Positions 1-11,505 are shown, counted from the first letter of the stretch. The stretch is 64,000 nt of DNA from Posidonia oceanica (GCA_037176725.1 JAZBRS010000076.1:120485001-120549000); one strand, 5' to 3'. Numbers and translations: made by a program. The notes: generated by a model from the letters alone, not told the origin.

Positions 1-292
1 GAGGCAAGGTGGACTCTTTCCAGAGCAGGCAAGCACTTCTGGTTTTCATCACTGGGCAGAAAATGCAATGCGTGGTTTGAGAGGATGACAATGATGATTT
101 CAAAAGAGATGATGTATGGAGAGGATGAAATGTGGTAGAAGATGTGATTTGAGAAGGATGGAAGAAGCATAAGCAAATGTACAGGAATAGAGGTAGGAGA
201 CAAGATAGAAGATGCAGGTAGGATGAGAATGTAAGGAGTGAGAATGCAACTGTATGGATGCGAGGAAGCGTCTGCAACGGGGCCGCCTTGGG
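1..292 (-). other. E1 region downstream of the pol stop (start of 3' UTR)
   Basis: This is the sequence after the integrase stop on the minus strand. I see no domain, no clear polypurine tract and no satellite monomer here. It is cut by the window edge, so the 3' LTR junction cannot be examined. Confidence 0.6.
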
Positions 293-1531
293 CTACTGAT
301 AGTACTTCTTGAGGTAGCAGAGGTTGACGGGCTCAGACTGCTTGATCTGATCCATATCCTTAAGAGTTATAGTGCCGCCCAAAAAGACTTGCTTGACCAC
401 AAAGGGGCCACGCCAGTTAGGTCAGAATTTCCCTCGACCATCAGGCAAGTGAATGGCGTGCAGGACAAGGTCCCTTGTCTTGAATCCTCTTAGTTGAACC
501 TTCTTCAAGTATGACCTGTCCATTCTCTTTTGGTAGCAGTGAGCATTATGCATAGCTTGCAGTCTGTGCTCATCAATCAGATTCAGTTGGATGCAGCGGT
601 CTTCAACCCATTCTGCTTCTTCCAACTCAGCTTCCTATAGGATCCGCAGCGACGGGATCTCTACCTCAATAGGCAACACCGCCTCCATGCCATACACCAG
701 AGAGTATGGGGTGGCACCTGTTGAAGTTCGGACAGATGTCCTATATGCCCAGAGTGCGTAAGGAAGCTTGTCGTGCCAGTCCTTATGAGTTTTCACCATC
801 TTTTTCAGGATCTTGACCAGGTTTTTGTTGGCGGACTCCACTACACCGTTCATCTACGGCCGATAAGGCGAGGATCTGTGGTGTTTGATGCTGAACTTCT
901 GCAGATAGTCTTCAATCTTCTTAGCAATAAAATTTGTGCCATTGTCACATATGATTGCATGCAGGACCCCATACCGAGCTATGATATTATTTCTGATAAA
1001 CTTTTCTGTAGCCACAGCAGTCACTGTTTTGTAAGAGGTCACTTCCACCCACTTGGTAAAGTAATCGATCGCTACCAGAATGTAACGATGACCATTAGAA
1101 GCTGCAGGATGGATGGCGCCAATGACATCAATCCCCCAGGTGGAGAAGGGCCACGACAACGACATGCTATGCAATTCTTTAGGGGGCGGCCGAATGAAGT
1201 TGCCATGCACTTGGCAGTTGTGGCATCTGTGCACGAATCGGCAGTAGTCTGCTTCCATAGTTAGCCAGTAGTATCCTTGCAGCATTATCTTCTTGGCTAG
1301 GAGGACGCCGTTCATGTGTGGGCCGTAGGTCCCCGTATGCACTTGAAGCATCAGTGTATCAGCCTCTGATTTGTTCAGGCAGCGCAGGAGCATTTGATTG
1401 TATGATCTCTTGTACAATTGTCCCGCCCCTAATACATACTTCGACGCCAGACGCGTCAGAGTTCTCTTGTCTACTGCTGAGGTACTGGGTAAAATACTGC
1501 CAGACTCCAGGAAAGCTTTTATGTCTTTATA
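293..1531 (-). pseudogene. E1 integrase (broken by stops)
   Basis: Integrase inserts the reverse-transcribed DNA into the host genome. In the piece starting at 1417 an N-terminal HHCC zinc site is visible (His27, His34, Cys65, Cys68). The catalytic core follows, with Asp97 in GIDVIG and Asp158 in CDNGTNF. The Glu lies in GVVESANK just beyond a stop at 854-856, and the Asp-to-Glu spacing is exactly 35 residues, as expected for a DD35E core. The C-terminal part has LVLHAIHLPDGRGKF and ends at LKKYYQ, then TAG at 293-295, which I take as the natural polyprotein end. Premature stops in the same frame lie at 854-856, 635-637 and 422-424. No frameshift is needed anywhere in this domain. It reads on from the RNase H part through the stop at 1532-1534. 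Confidence 0.93.
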
Positions 1532-1633
1532 CTAGGGCTGCTCCTCTGCTGTCGGATCTACCTCTTCAATGCTCATACAGTGTGCAGGCTGCTCAATGCG
1601 AGTAACAGATACATCCACTGTACTGTCTTCAGG

Positions 1634-2026
1634 TATGCTGAGCCAGGACGCTAGGGTTGCCAACGCATCTGCATATGCGTTCCTTGCTCGGTTCATGTAT
1701 GTGAAGCGGATGCTCGCAAATTGTTCTATCAGCTTCAGCAGGTGTTCATGATATGGCAGTAGCTTCGGATCTTTCGTCTTCCACTCACCATTGACTTGAG
1801 AGATCACTAGCATAGCATCGCCGTGCACCAGCAGCTTCTGCACCTCATGCTCGAGGGCGACATTCAGTCCTAGAATGCATGCCTCGTACTCTACCTCGTT
1901 GTTGGTGCATCTGAAGGTCAGCTTCCTGAAGAAGGGAATCATCTGTCTCTGAGGTGTTGTCAGCACTGCGCCTACGCCTCGGCCTTTCTTGTTCATAGCA
2001 CCATCAAAGTATAATTGCCATTGCTC
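1634..2026 (-). pseudogene. E1 archaeal-type RNase H (aRNH), second RNase H domain
   Basis: This domain would cleave RNA in RNA/DNA hybrids during reverse transcription. In the 328-residue open stretch (2518 down to 1532) it covers about residues 165-295. It keeps all four acidic positions: Asp172 in YFDGA, Glu210 in NNEVEYEA, Asp234 in HGDAML and Asp284 in AYADALA. The pattern is the cellular/archaeal type rather than the usual gypsy RNase H, and its place between the first RNase H and integrase is diagnostic of Tat elements. The domain itself is uninterrupted. A stop at 1532-1534 separates it from the integrase part in the same frame. It is annotated as a pseudogene only because the polyprotein around it is broken. 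Confidence 0.92.
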
Positions 2027-2113
2027 CTGATCTTCAGGGTCTTTCTCTTCAGAGTCCTCCATTGCAAATAGAATGTCTTCATCTGGGAACTGCGTCTGGA
2101 GTGGCTGATATTC

Positions 2114-2590
2114 AGGCAGTGGGAGATCAGCAAAATGGTCTGCCATAGCTTGGCCCTTCATAGACTTCTGAGTGACAAAGGTGATGTCGTACTGAGACAA
2201 TAGCACCTGCCACTTGACACATCTGCCTACCATAGCCGGTTTCTGAAAGAGGAACTTGATAGGGTCATGCCGGCATAAGAGCTGAACTGGGTATGCCATC
2301 ATGTAATGCTTTAATTTCTGTGCAGCCCAGACAAGGGAAAGGCAGGTTTTCTCTATTGTACTGTACTTGGCTTCGCATTCATTGAACTTCTTGCTCAGGT
2401 AGTAAATGGCGCGCTCCTTTCTACCAGATTCATCATGTTGGCCCAAGACGGCGCCCATGGAATGCTGCATGGTAGAAAGGTAGAGAAGTAAGGGTCTCCC
2501 TGGAGTGGGGGGAACCAAGACAGGAGGCTTAATCAGCAGCTGCTTGATCTTGGCAAATGCAGCCTGACACTCCTCACTCCAATGAATCTA
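2114..2590 (-). pseudogene. E1 gypsy-type RNase H (first RNase H, likely degenerate)
   Basis: This is the RNase H normally fused to Ty3/gypsy reverse transcriptase. Visible blocks are the LLYLSTMQHSMGAVLGQ start, YYLSKKFNECEAKYSTIEK, LKHYMMAYPVQL, FLFQKP and ADHFADLPLPE at its end. The first catalytic Asp expected near the LLYLS block is not seen. In Tat elements this domain is known to have decayed to a connection-like role, with the archaeal-type domain taking over. A stop at 2588-2590 separates it from RT in the same frame; the block between (IHWSEECQAAFAKIKQ) is still recognisable. Confidence 0.88.
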
Positions 2591-3850
2591 CGCATTTTTC
2601 TTCAGGTGCTTGAATATGGGCTCGCAGATGGGCGTAAGTTGTGCAATGAAGCGACTGATGTATTGTAAACGCCCAAGCAGGCCTCTGACCTCCTTTTTAG
2701 TCTGAGGGGGTGGCATATCCATGATGGCTTTGGCCCTCATCGGGTCCACCTCAATCCCCCTTTGGCTAACAATGTAGCCCAGCAGTTTGCCAGAAGACAC
2801 CCTGAATACACACTTGTTGGGGTTTAGGCGCAGCTTGTACTTTTGCAGATGGGTAGAGAGCTTCTTCAAACAGGCAAGATGATCTTCAGGCTCTTTGGTT
2901 TTAGCAATCATGTCGTCTACATAGACCTCCACCTCTTGGTGCATGAGGTCGTGGAACAGTGCAGTCATGGCCCTCTGATAGGTTGCACCAGCATTCTTCA
3001 GTCTGAACGGCATAACTTGGTAGCAGAAGACTCCCCAAGGGGTGATGAATGAAGTCTTTTCCATGTCTTCTTCTGCCATTTTGGTCTGGTTATAACCGAA
3101 AAAGCCGTCCATGAAGGAGAGCATCTTGTGGCCCGCTGTATTGTCGACTAGGACGTCAATGTGAGGCAATGGGAAGTCGTCCTTGGGACTCGCCTTGTTC
3201 AGGTCCCTATAGTCGATGCAGATCCAGACGTGGCCATCTTTCTTGGGCACAGGTACAATGTTTGCCAGCCACTCAGGATAAAGGATGACCTTGAGGAAAT
3301 TGACTCTGTGCTGTTTCATGATCTCTTCTTTGATCATAAGCAGCCACTACGGTCGCCATCTTCTCAGTTTCTGCTTTACTGGCTTAGCATTTGGATCGAG
3401 GGATAGATTGTGCACCACTATCTCTATGTCAAGGCCAACCATATCTTCGTAACTCCAGGCGAAGACATCCGCTTACTCTTTTAAGAATGAGATGAACTCT
3501 GCTCGAGCCTAGGGGGACAACTGGGCACTGATGCGAACTTCTCTGACTTCCTCAGCTGTGCCGATATTAACATCCTCTGTTTCTTCTTCAACATGGAGGT
3601 TGGGGCCTTCTGGGTCGTCATTGTAGGGCTGGAACTCGGGCAATAGTTCGTCAATCTCATCCTCGCCCGTATCATCCTCCTCTCCATAAGCAATAAGTTC
3701 TGAGAGGATCTGTTTCTCAAAAGAAGGATTTGTGAAGTCGAAAGAGTGTATATGTTCCGCTGCTTGGCCTTGGTGACGCTTCAGGATGGTCACGCTTACT
3801 CGGGTATTCTTGTAGCCTTGGTGCGTGACCTCTGTCCTGGCAACTTCTTC
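2591..3850 (-). pseudogene. E1 reverse transcriptase (broken by stops)
   Basis: This is the RNA-dependent DNA polymerase of the element. From the Met at 3337, residues 31-41 (PKKDGHVWICI) and 42-50 (DYRDLNKAS) are the fingers motifs, LSFMDGFFGYNQ carries the first catalytic Asp (residue 77), and YVDD is at 139-142. The connection follows with LGYIVSQRGIEVDP and LQYISRFI. The upstream part includes ADVFAWSYEDMVGLD, typical of the RT entrance of plant gypsy elements. Stops interrupt the frame at 3509-3511, 3473-3475 and 3347-3349, but the frame itself is kept from about 3880 to the end of integrase. The catalytic residues are intact, so the breakage looks recent or limited to point changes. Confidence 0.94.
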
Positions 3851-5660
3851 TATCTGCTCTGGCCTGACTGATTCTGCTAAGTGCTCGATGCTGCTGAGGG
3901 CCTTGCTGATTCTGTTGCTGATACTGCTGATGGCCCTGCTACTGAGGCTGCTGATAATTCTGTTACTGAGGCTGCTGACAATTCTGTTACTGATTCTTCT
4001 TTCTGCTCTGTTACTGCTGCTGCTTGGACTGCTAGTGCTTCCTCCTCTAAGTCTTCTAGTGTGCTTGTGGAGGGTATGTCAGACTGGCAGGTGACTTGGG
4101 CACTGCCGCTTGCTACATTGCCTGAGTGAGGCATGTGCTGCACAAACCACCTAGACCTGCTTTCTAGTTGCAGAGTAATGAGCTCATCTGGTCTAGGGGA
4201 GTCCGGTACTGTTGAGTCTTCTACAGGACCATGATAGAGGCATGGTCTTCTTGCAGAGGAGGGTTCGTAGCCACAGCTTTCCCTTTCCTTTCTGCAGCTT
4301 GGTGCTCTGCCAGGTCTTCTACTATCGACTTGAGCTGTTCCTGATAAAGTAGCTCTAAGTCGGACATCCATGAATCGACTTGGGCTTCTACCGCCGCTCC
4401 TTCCTCCTCATCCGAGGGTGAGTCGATGTATTAGGCTTCGGGGGCCTATGGCTCTAGCCTAGCTGCTAGATGGATTGCTGCCCTCGGTATTTGCATGGTC
4501 TGGCTTACGAGCGTGCCTGATTACGGCAGCTTCAGCATCAGAGATCCAAACAGACTGGTCAGTGGGGCCGCAAATGGGTACGCTGCCAGGGTCACTACTG
4601 CAATTGGAGGGCAGGCAGAGGTGTTCTTTTGAGGGCCCAAGGGCTGGGAGACTATGGTGCTCAACTGGTCCTCTGCATCTGGTTGTGACTGTGAGAGTGT
4701 GGCCTTTGATGCCATGGGGGCCTGCCACGAAAGTTGCTATTTTGCGGCAGGAGGATGTGAAGCGGACTGCATCGGCTGCATTCTCGGTGATGCGGTTGCT
4801 GAAGTGGGCCGAGTCGCGCTGTTGGCTGAATTCACTGACTGTCCCTCCAGAGAGAGTGACAGCGGTACTGATGCAACTGCGACCACAGGTAGCCTACTTG
4901 ATTGTGCCTGAAGGAGTGTCTCTGACTTCTGAGCTGCCGCTGCTGCTTGTGCTTGTGATGCAGATGTGGCTGCAGAAATGTAAGAGCTTGTAAGTTCTGC
5001 CACAGGGCCTACTGAGTTGTCTGTTGTATCTGCTGAAGGTAGAGCCAAACAAACCGACCATGGCACCTCTGTGCTGACCAGAGCTTTGCTGCCAGTTGGG
5101 ACTGCCTCTACTACGCCAGACTGCTCCTCATCTGAGTAGCAGTCCTCAATGCAGACCCAATCTTCTACCGGCACCGCGGCTTGATCATCAGTTGATCCCA
5201 GAACTCCTGCACTGGTAAAGTTAGTGAGGTCTCTAGGGATGGCTGGTTCCTGATCCTTCAGTTGAAAGCAGTGATCTTCGTTGGGCTTGGGCTCATAACC
5301 GAGGCCTTCAGATTTCCTCTGCTCCACCGCTACAATCGGCTCTGCGATCCCCTGGCCGTGACGCTCGAGCGGTGTACCCTTTATGTAATCCCACCTGTGA
5401 CATACATTCTCGACCATTTGAAAGGGGTTGTTGTGAACGGCCAAGGAGTTGGCGCGTTCAAGATCAGAAATGAAGTTAACTGGCTCACACCGATTAACGT
5501 GATACAAAGCTTTAGAAGTCTTAGGGTCAAAAGGGATAGTTTGTGAAGAGACGGGGGAGACTGCCTCGATCCGCTCCTTCTCAAAGTTCTCTGCCATGAC
5601 GACAATGACATCATCGTCATGACGGTACTTTATCATTCGATGAAGGGTCAAGGGAAGGAC
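3851..5660 (-). other. E1 protease-to-RT spacer, Ser/Ala/Thr-rich, frame changes
   Basis: Downstream of protease the same frame continues from the Met at 5651 with LHRMIKYRHDDDVIVVMAE and later GLGYEPKPNEDHCFQLKDQ, both resembling the post-protease region of plant Tat polyproteins. From about 5000 the reading becomes low-complexity (Ala, Ser, Thr, Gln). The protease side is in one frame and the RT side in another, with overlapping partial frames between 3880 and 4730. One of them holds short repeats of the type VTELSAAS. In Ogre elements an intron is known between protease and RT, so an intron or slippage in the low-complexity part could explain the frame change. No splice site has been proven. 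Confidence 0.6.
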
Positions 5661-6641
5661 CTAATGCTTGTGGAGTCAAGGGCGCCCAAGCAGAAAGTTA
5701 AAGTTTGGCTTCAAGTCGATGACATAAAATTCTACATCGAATATGATCGGGCCAATGGCAAGAGGAATAATCAGGATCCCTAGAGCGTCATGGTGGGTGT
5801 TGTCAAAAGCTATCATTCCTTTCACGGCTAGTGTGATATCCTTGGCTTTGAATCCGAGCTTAGTTGCAGTGCGCAAGGGGTAGACATTAAGGCCTGACCC
5901 GTTATCAACCAGCGTTAGAGGAATGCGAAAGCTTTTGAACTGAACCGTGATGAACAGAGGTTGATTGTGATTAATCCCCGCCAGAGGCAGCTCATCACTC
6001 GTAAAAGAGATGACCTGGGGCTCCGCAATCATCCCTACCATGCTTTCCAAAGCTGAAGGCTCAATAGATTGGGACACATGGGCGGCTTGGAACACGCAAA
6101 GAAAAGCTTCGTGGTGTTCGGCAGAGGTGTGGATTAGGTCCCAAATGGAAATGTCGGCTTTGACCTTCTTAAGTTGAGAGGTTAAGTCAGCTTTGGGTTG
6201 GTTTTTCTTGGCAGCAGGAGGGGTAGTTTTGGCAAGCTCTAAAGGGGTAGTCGAAGGAGATTGGGTTGCTACAGGTTGGGCAGGGATTTGACTTGCTACA
6301 GGTAGGTTAGAGGCTGGATCTGCTATGGGTTGGTTAGAGGGTGGGGGCATAGCAGGTTCAGGATAGTTTGGCCTAACTGCCAGTACTAGGGGTCTGTAGA
6401 CCCTCCCCGATCGCGTTACTTCCGTACACATTTCTGTGGCGTAGCTGTAAGGGACACGATGGGTGTCCAGGGTTAAATCAATAACCACAGGAGCACGTGC
6501 TGCGAGCATAGGAGGGGTTACAGGGGGACCTACTGGATACTGAGGTCTATCTAAATGGTAAGGTTGTTGGGGTGGGGAGGCAGGGGCTGGCTGAGGTCTA
6601 CCTAGAAGATGTACAGGGGATCCTAGCTGAGGTCGCCCCAA
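5661..6641 (-). pseudogene. E1 aspartic protease with Pro-rich N-terminal region
   Basis: This is the retroelement protease that would cut the Gag-Pol polyprotein. The 321-residue open stretch begins with a Pro-rich segment (residues 1-150). It then has SIWDLIHTSAEHHEAFL, a block common in plant Tat polyproteins, followed by the protease core. The active-site loop is VDNGSGLN, with Asp246 in a DNGS form of the D-T/S-G motif, as usual in this clade. The strand YVIDLKPNFNFLLGRP closes the domain. Stops at 5676-5678 and 5661-5663 follow directly, in the middle of a normally conserved block, and the frame continues beyond them. The start shown is only the first Met of the open stretch, not a proven initiation site. 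Confidence 0.88.
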
Positions 6642-6749
6642 GAGGTGGACAAGGGATCTAGGCTGGGCCCTAGCTAGGAGGTGTATAGGGGGTTGAGCCT
6701 AAGGAAGCACGGTAGGGGGCGTGAAGGGGCGCTCCGGCCTGGCACGCGG

Positions 6750-7610
6750 TCAGATCATGTGAACTCCCGACTCAGAGCCAGCAACAGCCGCAAGAAAGAG
6801 ATTAGCAGGGAAAGGCTCAGAGATATCAGAGATGAGATTAGAGGGGTCTATTACAGATGTAGTAGGCCCAGAAGGAAAAATAGAGTGAATGCCTGAGGTT
6901 CCCGCCCCTCCCAGATAAGAGTGCTCCGGTAGAGGTTGGCGGACAATGCCAGAATGAGGGGGAACAGCTGAATGAGCAGATGCATGAGTGTGTGCTTGAG
7001 TGGATGCCTCGTGCGTGTCAATCACAATCGTTCCCGATTCGATTAAGTCATGAATTGCGTTCCGCAGGGAGTAGCAATTATCTGTCGAATGCCCGACACT
7101 TCGATGGAAATTGCAAAAGAGGTTTGCCTTAAACCAATGCGGCAAGGGATTTGGGGGCGGGTGAACCTCCGGGAACTTCAGGAGTGATGCAACCTTTGAC
7201 AAGATGGTCGTGAGTGGTTCCACCAGTGGGGCGAACTTCCGCTTCTCAGTGGGTGGCTTTCTTTGCCTCTAGTATGAGCCTTGCTGGACCGGTGCGGTGG
7301 GGTATACCAGTCTAGCGGTGGTAGTGATCTGTGGTGTGGGTGGATTCCTAGGTGTAGGAGCATACACCATCTGAGCTAGGGTAGGTCGGGACGGCAAGTG
7401 AACAGGCACAGCAGGAGAGTCGACGAATGCAATAGCGGTCTTCGGAGCATCTTTCTTCTTGGGACGGTTGTTGCTACTACCACTGTTGTTGTTGGAGGTG
7501 CTGCTGTTGGCACTGTTACTGCTGATCACGGCTTGCTTAGCGAACGCAGAGAGAGCCGAGAAGTTGCCACTCCGCAAAGAACTCTCCACACGCACTCTAG
7601 CTCGGAAAGT
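6750..7610 (-). pseudogene. E1 gag C-terminal part with CxxHxxxxHxxxxC zinc knuckle
   Basis: This is the nucleocapsid-like end of Gag, expected to bind the RNA genome. From the Met at 7223, residues 1-30 have PLTTILSK and FPEVHPPPNPLPHW. The knuckle is Cys37-x2-His40-x4-His45-x4-Cys50 (FCNFHRSVGHSTDNC), followed by YSLRNAIHDLIESG. One stop (7269-7271) splits it from the upstream low-complexity part, which is rich in Ser and Asn (7595 down). The same module occurs three times in E2 on the other strand. This part is shifted in frame relative to the capsid part, with the change falling near 7600-7620. Confidence 0.85.
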
Positions 7611-9124
7611 GCTGCAAAAGTAGTGACTGGTTGAATGCTAAGTAGAGCCCCGAGAGATGGCTGTGCCCCTTTGATAACAATCTCAATAGACTCCTCGTTA
7701 GAGGGTCTATCTCAAACTTGTGAAGCAAGGGCGCGCTAGCAGCCGACGTACTCCCCGAACGGCTCGTTGGAATTCTACTTGATTGCGATCAATTCCGCGC
7801 GCTTTGGGACTAGATCGTGGTTGAAGGAGTATTGTTCTAGGAACGCCTGACTAAGGTTGTTCCAAGTCTTGATGGTTGACATATTAAGCAATGTGAACCA
7901 CTTGAGTGCTGGCCCGGTCAAGGTCTTCTGGAATAGGCGGATCAGTAACCTCTCGTCAGCCTGAAGCTGAGTGAGATCACCACAATACGCCTTCAGGTGT
8001 GCTATGGGGCAGCCCCTACCATTGTATTTGTCGAAGTCTAGGATTTTGAACTTCGGAGGGAGTATTGCCTTTGGAAAGCAACAGAGGTCTCGGAATTGGT
8101 AGGTATGGTGCTCGGTACCCTGCACTAGTCATAGTGCCTTCTCCAAGACATCCATTCGGTTATTGATGGGGTCTGGATTTACTGCCATAGGAGAGGGATC
8201 GGCAAGGGTTGTGAGCACATACGCCAAATGGGTTGCACCTAAGTACTCCTCCAGATCTACCAGAGTGTCGCCTGGTAGAGCAACGGGATGGCCGGCGTAT
8301 TCGTGCTAGGGAACTGTGTATGTAGGGATGTATGCAGGGTTCTGGGTCTGATGCAAGGGAGGAGGGTAGATGACATGCTGTGCTGTGGAAGGGGTAGGAT
8401 GCTGGAGCACTAGTTGCTGTACAGGCGGGGTGCCAGACAGCAAGCCAGTAGGGTACTAGGCTCTAGCCAGCCCAATGGACTGACCACTAGGGGGAAGAGG
8501 AGCATGCTGTGCTAAGTGTTGTGCAGAAGGAGGTAGTAAACGGGCCCCTATCGTCGGAACCGTGAGCAGTTGAGACGATGGTCGAGGCGGAGGTGTAGAG
8601 GTAAATGCTTGAAATGCAGGAACTGGCCTCGAAGGAACCTCAGGAGCGACAGGAGTAAAGGAGGGACGAATTGATAGAGCCATGCCCTACAGTCTCTAGG
8701 CAAGCTCCATCAGGTGCTGGTACTGAACCTCAGGCGTTCTGTCAGCAGGAACGCTGAAGTGCAGTGCCGGCGAAGATTGAGAAGCAAATGGCACAGACAC
8801 AGACTGTCCGAGAGGAATAGGTGCTACAGTAAAAGTTGCAGCAGCGGTAGGAGGGATGTCAACAGCGACGTATCCCTGGGAAGGAGGGGGCAATGGCGTC
8901 TCCGAAACGTGAGTAACGGTCATCAAGATAGACTCGACGACCGGATCCAGAGGAAGAGATGCTTGCCAATGTCCCGAGACATACTGAGATACTAGAGGCG
9001 TCAGAGGAGGAAACCCTAGCGTCAAAGGGGGGACAAAGGGGACAGAAGGAGCAACCGGAGGGGCCGAAGCAGAAACACCCTCCGAGACAAGGGTAAAGAG
9101 AGGCTCACTGACGTACTGGGCCAT
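7611..9124 (-). pseudogene. E1 gag, Pro-rich N-terminus and capsid core (broken by stops)
   Basis: This is the structural Gag that would form the intracellular particle. The chosen start is the Met at 9124 (MAQYVSEPLF). An in-frame Met at 9199 also exists. The first ~300 residues are rich in Pro, Ser, Val and Ala. The capsid core matches the retrotransposon gag family, with PPKFKILDFDKYNG, PIAHLKAYCGDL, GPALKWFTLLN, IKTWNNLSQAFLEQY and LVPKRAELIAIK between about 8125 and 7775. Stops in this frame are at 8696-8698, 8456-8458, about 8307, about 8138, 7775-7777 and two more before 7700. A frameshift near 7600-7620 leads to the zinc-knuckle part. Confidence 0.86.
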
Positions 9125-10430
9125 TGCTAACCTAGAGCTTGTGAGAATAGGGCTGCGATGGAGATGAAAAGGGCGATTCCTAATAGGAGCTATCGTCACA
9201 AAGGTGGATAGCTCAGACAGGGAATGGTCGCGAACAAGATCGCAACAGGGGTGTCAGAAAGGGACGGTACTCAAGCTCTAGCAAGGGGAACTCGCTTACC
9301 GATCACTGCTGACACAAACAGGGATAATCAAGGATTAGAAACTAAAAGACAGATGCAAATGAGTTAAGTTAGATGGCATGAATGATATGTATGCTTTCTA
9401 GTATGCCCCCCTCACCTATCTAGTGTATCCTAGTAGGTGATCTACTTCGGGTATCCCCAGCTGTACGGGTCACCGACTCAGGTTAGAAAAAGTAGGCTCC
9501 CTGTCGAACTCCTAGCCAGAGCTGAGGAAATAACAGGGTAGTGCGTTGGTGGCCCTAACCTCGCCAAAGCGTGGGCAGTACTATCCACTACACGGACACG
9601 ACCCCTGGACAAGGGGGGACAGACCGACTAACTTGGCCCACGCCAGAAGCGGTGGAACAAGAGGTCGGAACCGTCCTTCGCAGACTAGTAGGTGGACTCA
9701 GATGAGAAGAATGCATGCCCTATATGATGCTTATGCAAATGCTTAAAGTTTTTTATCTTGTGCATTTTATTAACCCAAGGGGGTGCAGGATTGTTTGAAG
9801 TCTCCAGTTGCTCCTAGAAGTTCTTTTTACTTGCCATTTTTAGTTAACCACAGGGAGAGCAAACAATCTCTATTATCCTAGGCATAGCATGTGCAAAAAG
9901 GGAAGAAAATCAACCAAATATGGCAGGCAAACAGCATACAACACAGCAAAAGGCAAGTACATGGCATGTGCAAGTGTTCATGAGCATGATAGTGAAGAAA
10001 AGCACTCATCATGTCAAAAGGCATATATACAGGGCATGTGCGTATGTAGTGACATAGCAAGTGTGTAAAAGAAGCATTTATCATTCAAAAAGCATGTATT
10101 GTTGCCAAACAAGTATGTAGACATGCATTGTGTAGGAAATAAAGCAATAATAAGCAAGCAAGATAAAGAAGGTAAAGACAGGTAAGCTATAAAGCAAATA
10201 AGAGCAGAAGCAAGGAAATAAGTAAGTAAACAAGCAATCAGAAACAAAGCAGAGCAAGACAGAGCAAAAACCAAGGCAAAGGGGGTGCAAAATCTAAGCA
10301 GAGTAGCCATGAGGTGACTCGCTAGGAGTTTGCACAAAAGAGCGACCAAAACAGGCAAAAGAGGCAAACAAAGGCAAGCAAAACTGCGAAAGCGGGCGAG
10401 CAAAAAGCCAGAAATGAAAATTGGAGTCTA
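9125..10430 (-). other. E1 leader (5' untranslated region between PBS and gag)
   Basis: No convincing gene lies here. Open stretches such as 10014-10403 are hydrophobic by composition and have no recognisable motif. The part from about 9230 to 10170 is clearly homologous, in inverted orientation, to the E2 leader at 16546-17520. Shared blocks include AATGCATGTCTACATACTTG, the block CATCATATAGGGCAT, and the region around GGTCTGTCCCCCCTTGTC. On the minus strand a T-rich run ending CTTTTAG near 9320 resembles a splice acceptor. E2 has TTTTCCAACAG at the equivalent place. Confidence 0.72.
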
Positions 10431-10451
10431 GCATCCCTAGCGGAGTCGCCA
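10431..10451 (-). promoter_or_regulatory. E1 primer binding site, tRNA-Arg type
   Basis: The minus strand reads TGGCGACTCCGCTAGGGA (10451 to 10434). It is complementary to the 3' end of a plant tRNA-Arg including the CCA tail (GCGGAGTCGCCA), with one mismatch inside the run of G. Ogre-type elements are known to use tRNA-Arg. It begins one base after the ACTACA that I take as the end of the 5' LTR, the normal place for minus-strand DNA priming. Confidence 0.85.
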
Positions 10452-11119
10452 CTGTAGTAATCCCGGTGTTCAGATTGTCCATGCACACTACCAAAAGCTC
10501 GCGTGCACTGATCAGAATCAGGCTCACTATAAGCGGCTATGTCCGAGGAGGAAGGCTCAACTCGAAAACACTTGAAACAGAGGAGAAAAGATAAGAAAAG
10601 AAGAAGATAAGACAATTCAGAGTCGTCACCGTGTCTATTATCGGGAGACAAGGAAAACCAGGGGAAATACGTGAATTAACATGCAAAACCAAGCAAAGGA
10701 TGCAATGCAAAGTAATGCAAAAGAAAACAAATGCAAATGATATGACTCATGCCTAGGATAAGGGCAATATGGTCATTGTGGGCCAAAAGACTAGGCAAGG
10801 ACTCCTGTTACGTGCGGGGAAGGTGTTAGGCACCCCCGACACGCCTGAGAATCGATCTTTCTAGGCTTATGCTCGCATACACAGGGAAATGCAGGTCTGA
10901 ATGCCTAAGTGCCAATGAATGCCTAAATGGATGCTCAAAGGTGTGCTCTAAGTGGTGGGATGCAATGTAGGGAAGTAAACGTGCAGTCTAAGCGCTCAGC
11001 AACGCTGTCTGTGTTCCGAACCGGTCGAAACCTAGTTCGTGAGAACTCCAAGTAGTAAGCATCACTGCCCTATATGCAAATGTAAGCGAAAAAGCAAAAC
11101 GGCGGTAAAACCAAGCAAT

Positions 11120-11505
11120 ACGGGTGACATGCAAGAGAAAACAGCATAAAACACGTAAAACAATGCGAGAAACGGAAGCGGCACGCGAAACGGTGCAAGA
11201 AAACAAGATCAGCATTCAAACCGGTGTGAGAAAACAAAGCAGCACGCAGAACGGTGCAGAAAACAAAGCTAGCACGTAAAACGGTGCGAGAAGACAAAGC
11301 AGCACGCAAAACGGTGTGAGAAAACAAGATTGGCATGCAAAATGGTGTGAGAAACAAAGCCAGCACACAAAACGGTGCGAGAAAACAAGATCGGCACACA
11401 AAACGGTGCGAGAAACAAAGCTAGCACGCAAAACGGTGCAAGAAACAAAGTGAACACGTGAAACGGTGCTAAAAGCGAAGCGGGCACGCAGAACGATGCC
11501 AAAGC
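11120..11505. repeat. 30-31 bp minisatellite inside the E1 LTR
   Basis: Units begin with variants of ACGGTGCGAG and contain AACAAAGC and GCACGCAAA. Starts are at 11160, 11190, 11221, 11251, 11281, 11311, 11342, 11372, 11403, 11433, 11463 and 11493, so the period is 30 or 31 bp over about twelve units. The hydrophobic minus-strand open frames here are products of the repeat. Confidence 0.92.

Noticed and set aside
254..5546. Plus-strand frames across E1
   Set aside because: They are antisense shadows of the integrase, RNase H, RT and spacer domains, which are clearly coded on the minus strand.
10014..10403. Minus-strand 129-residue hydrophobic frame as an Ogre-type ORF1
   Set aside because: Composition comes from a T-rich leader, with no recognisable motif. 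The E2 leader aligned to this region does not obviously keep the frame.
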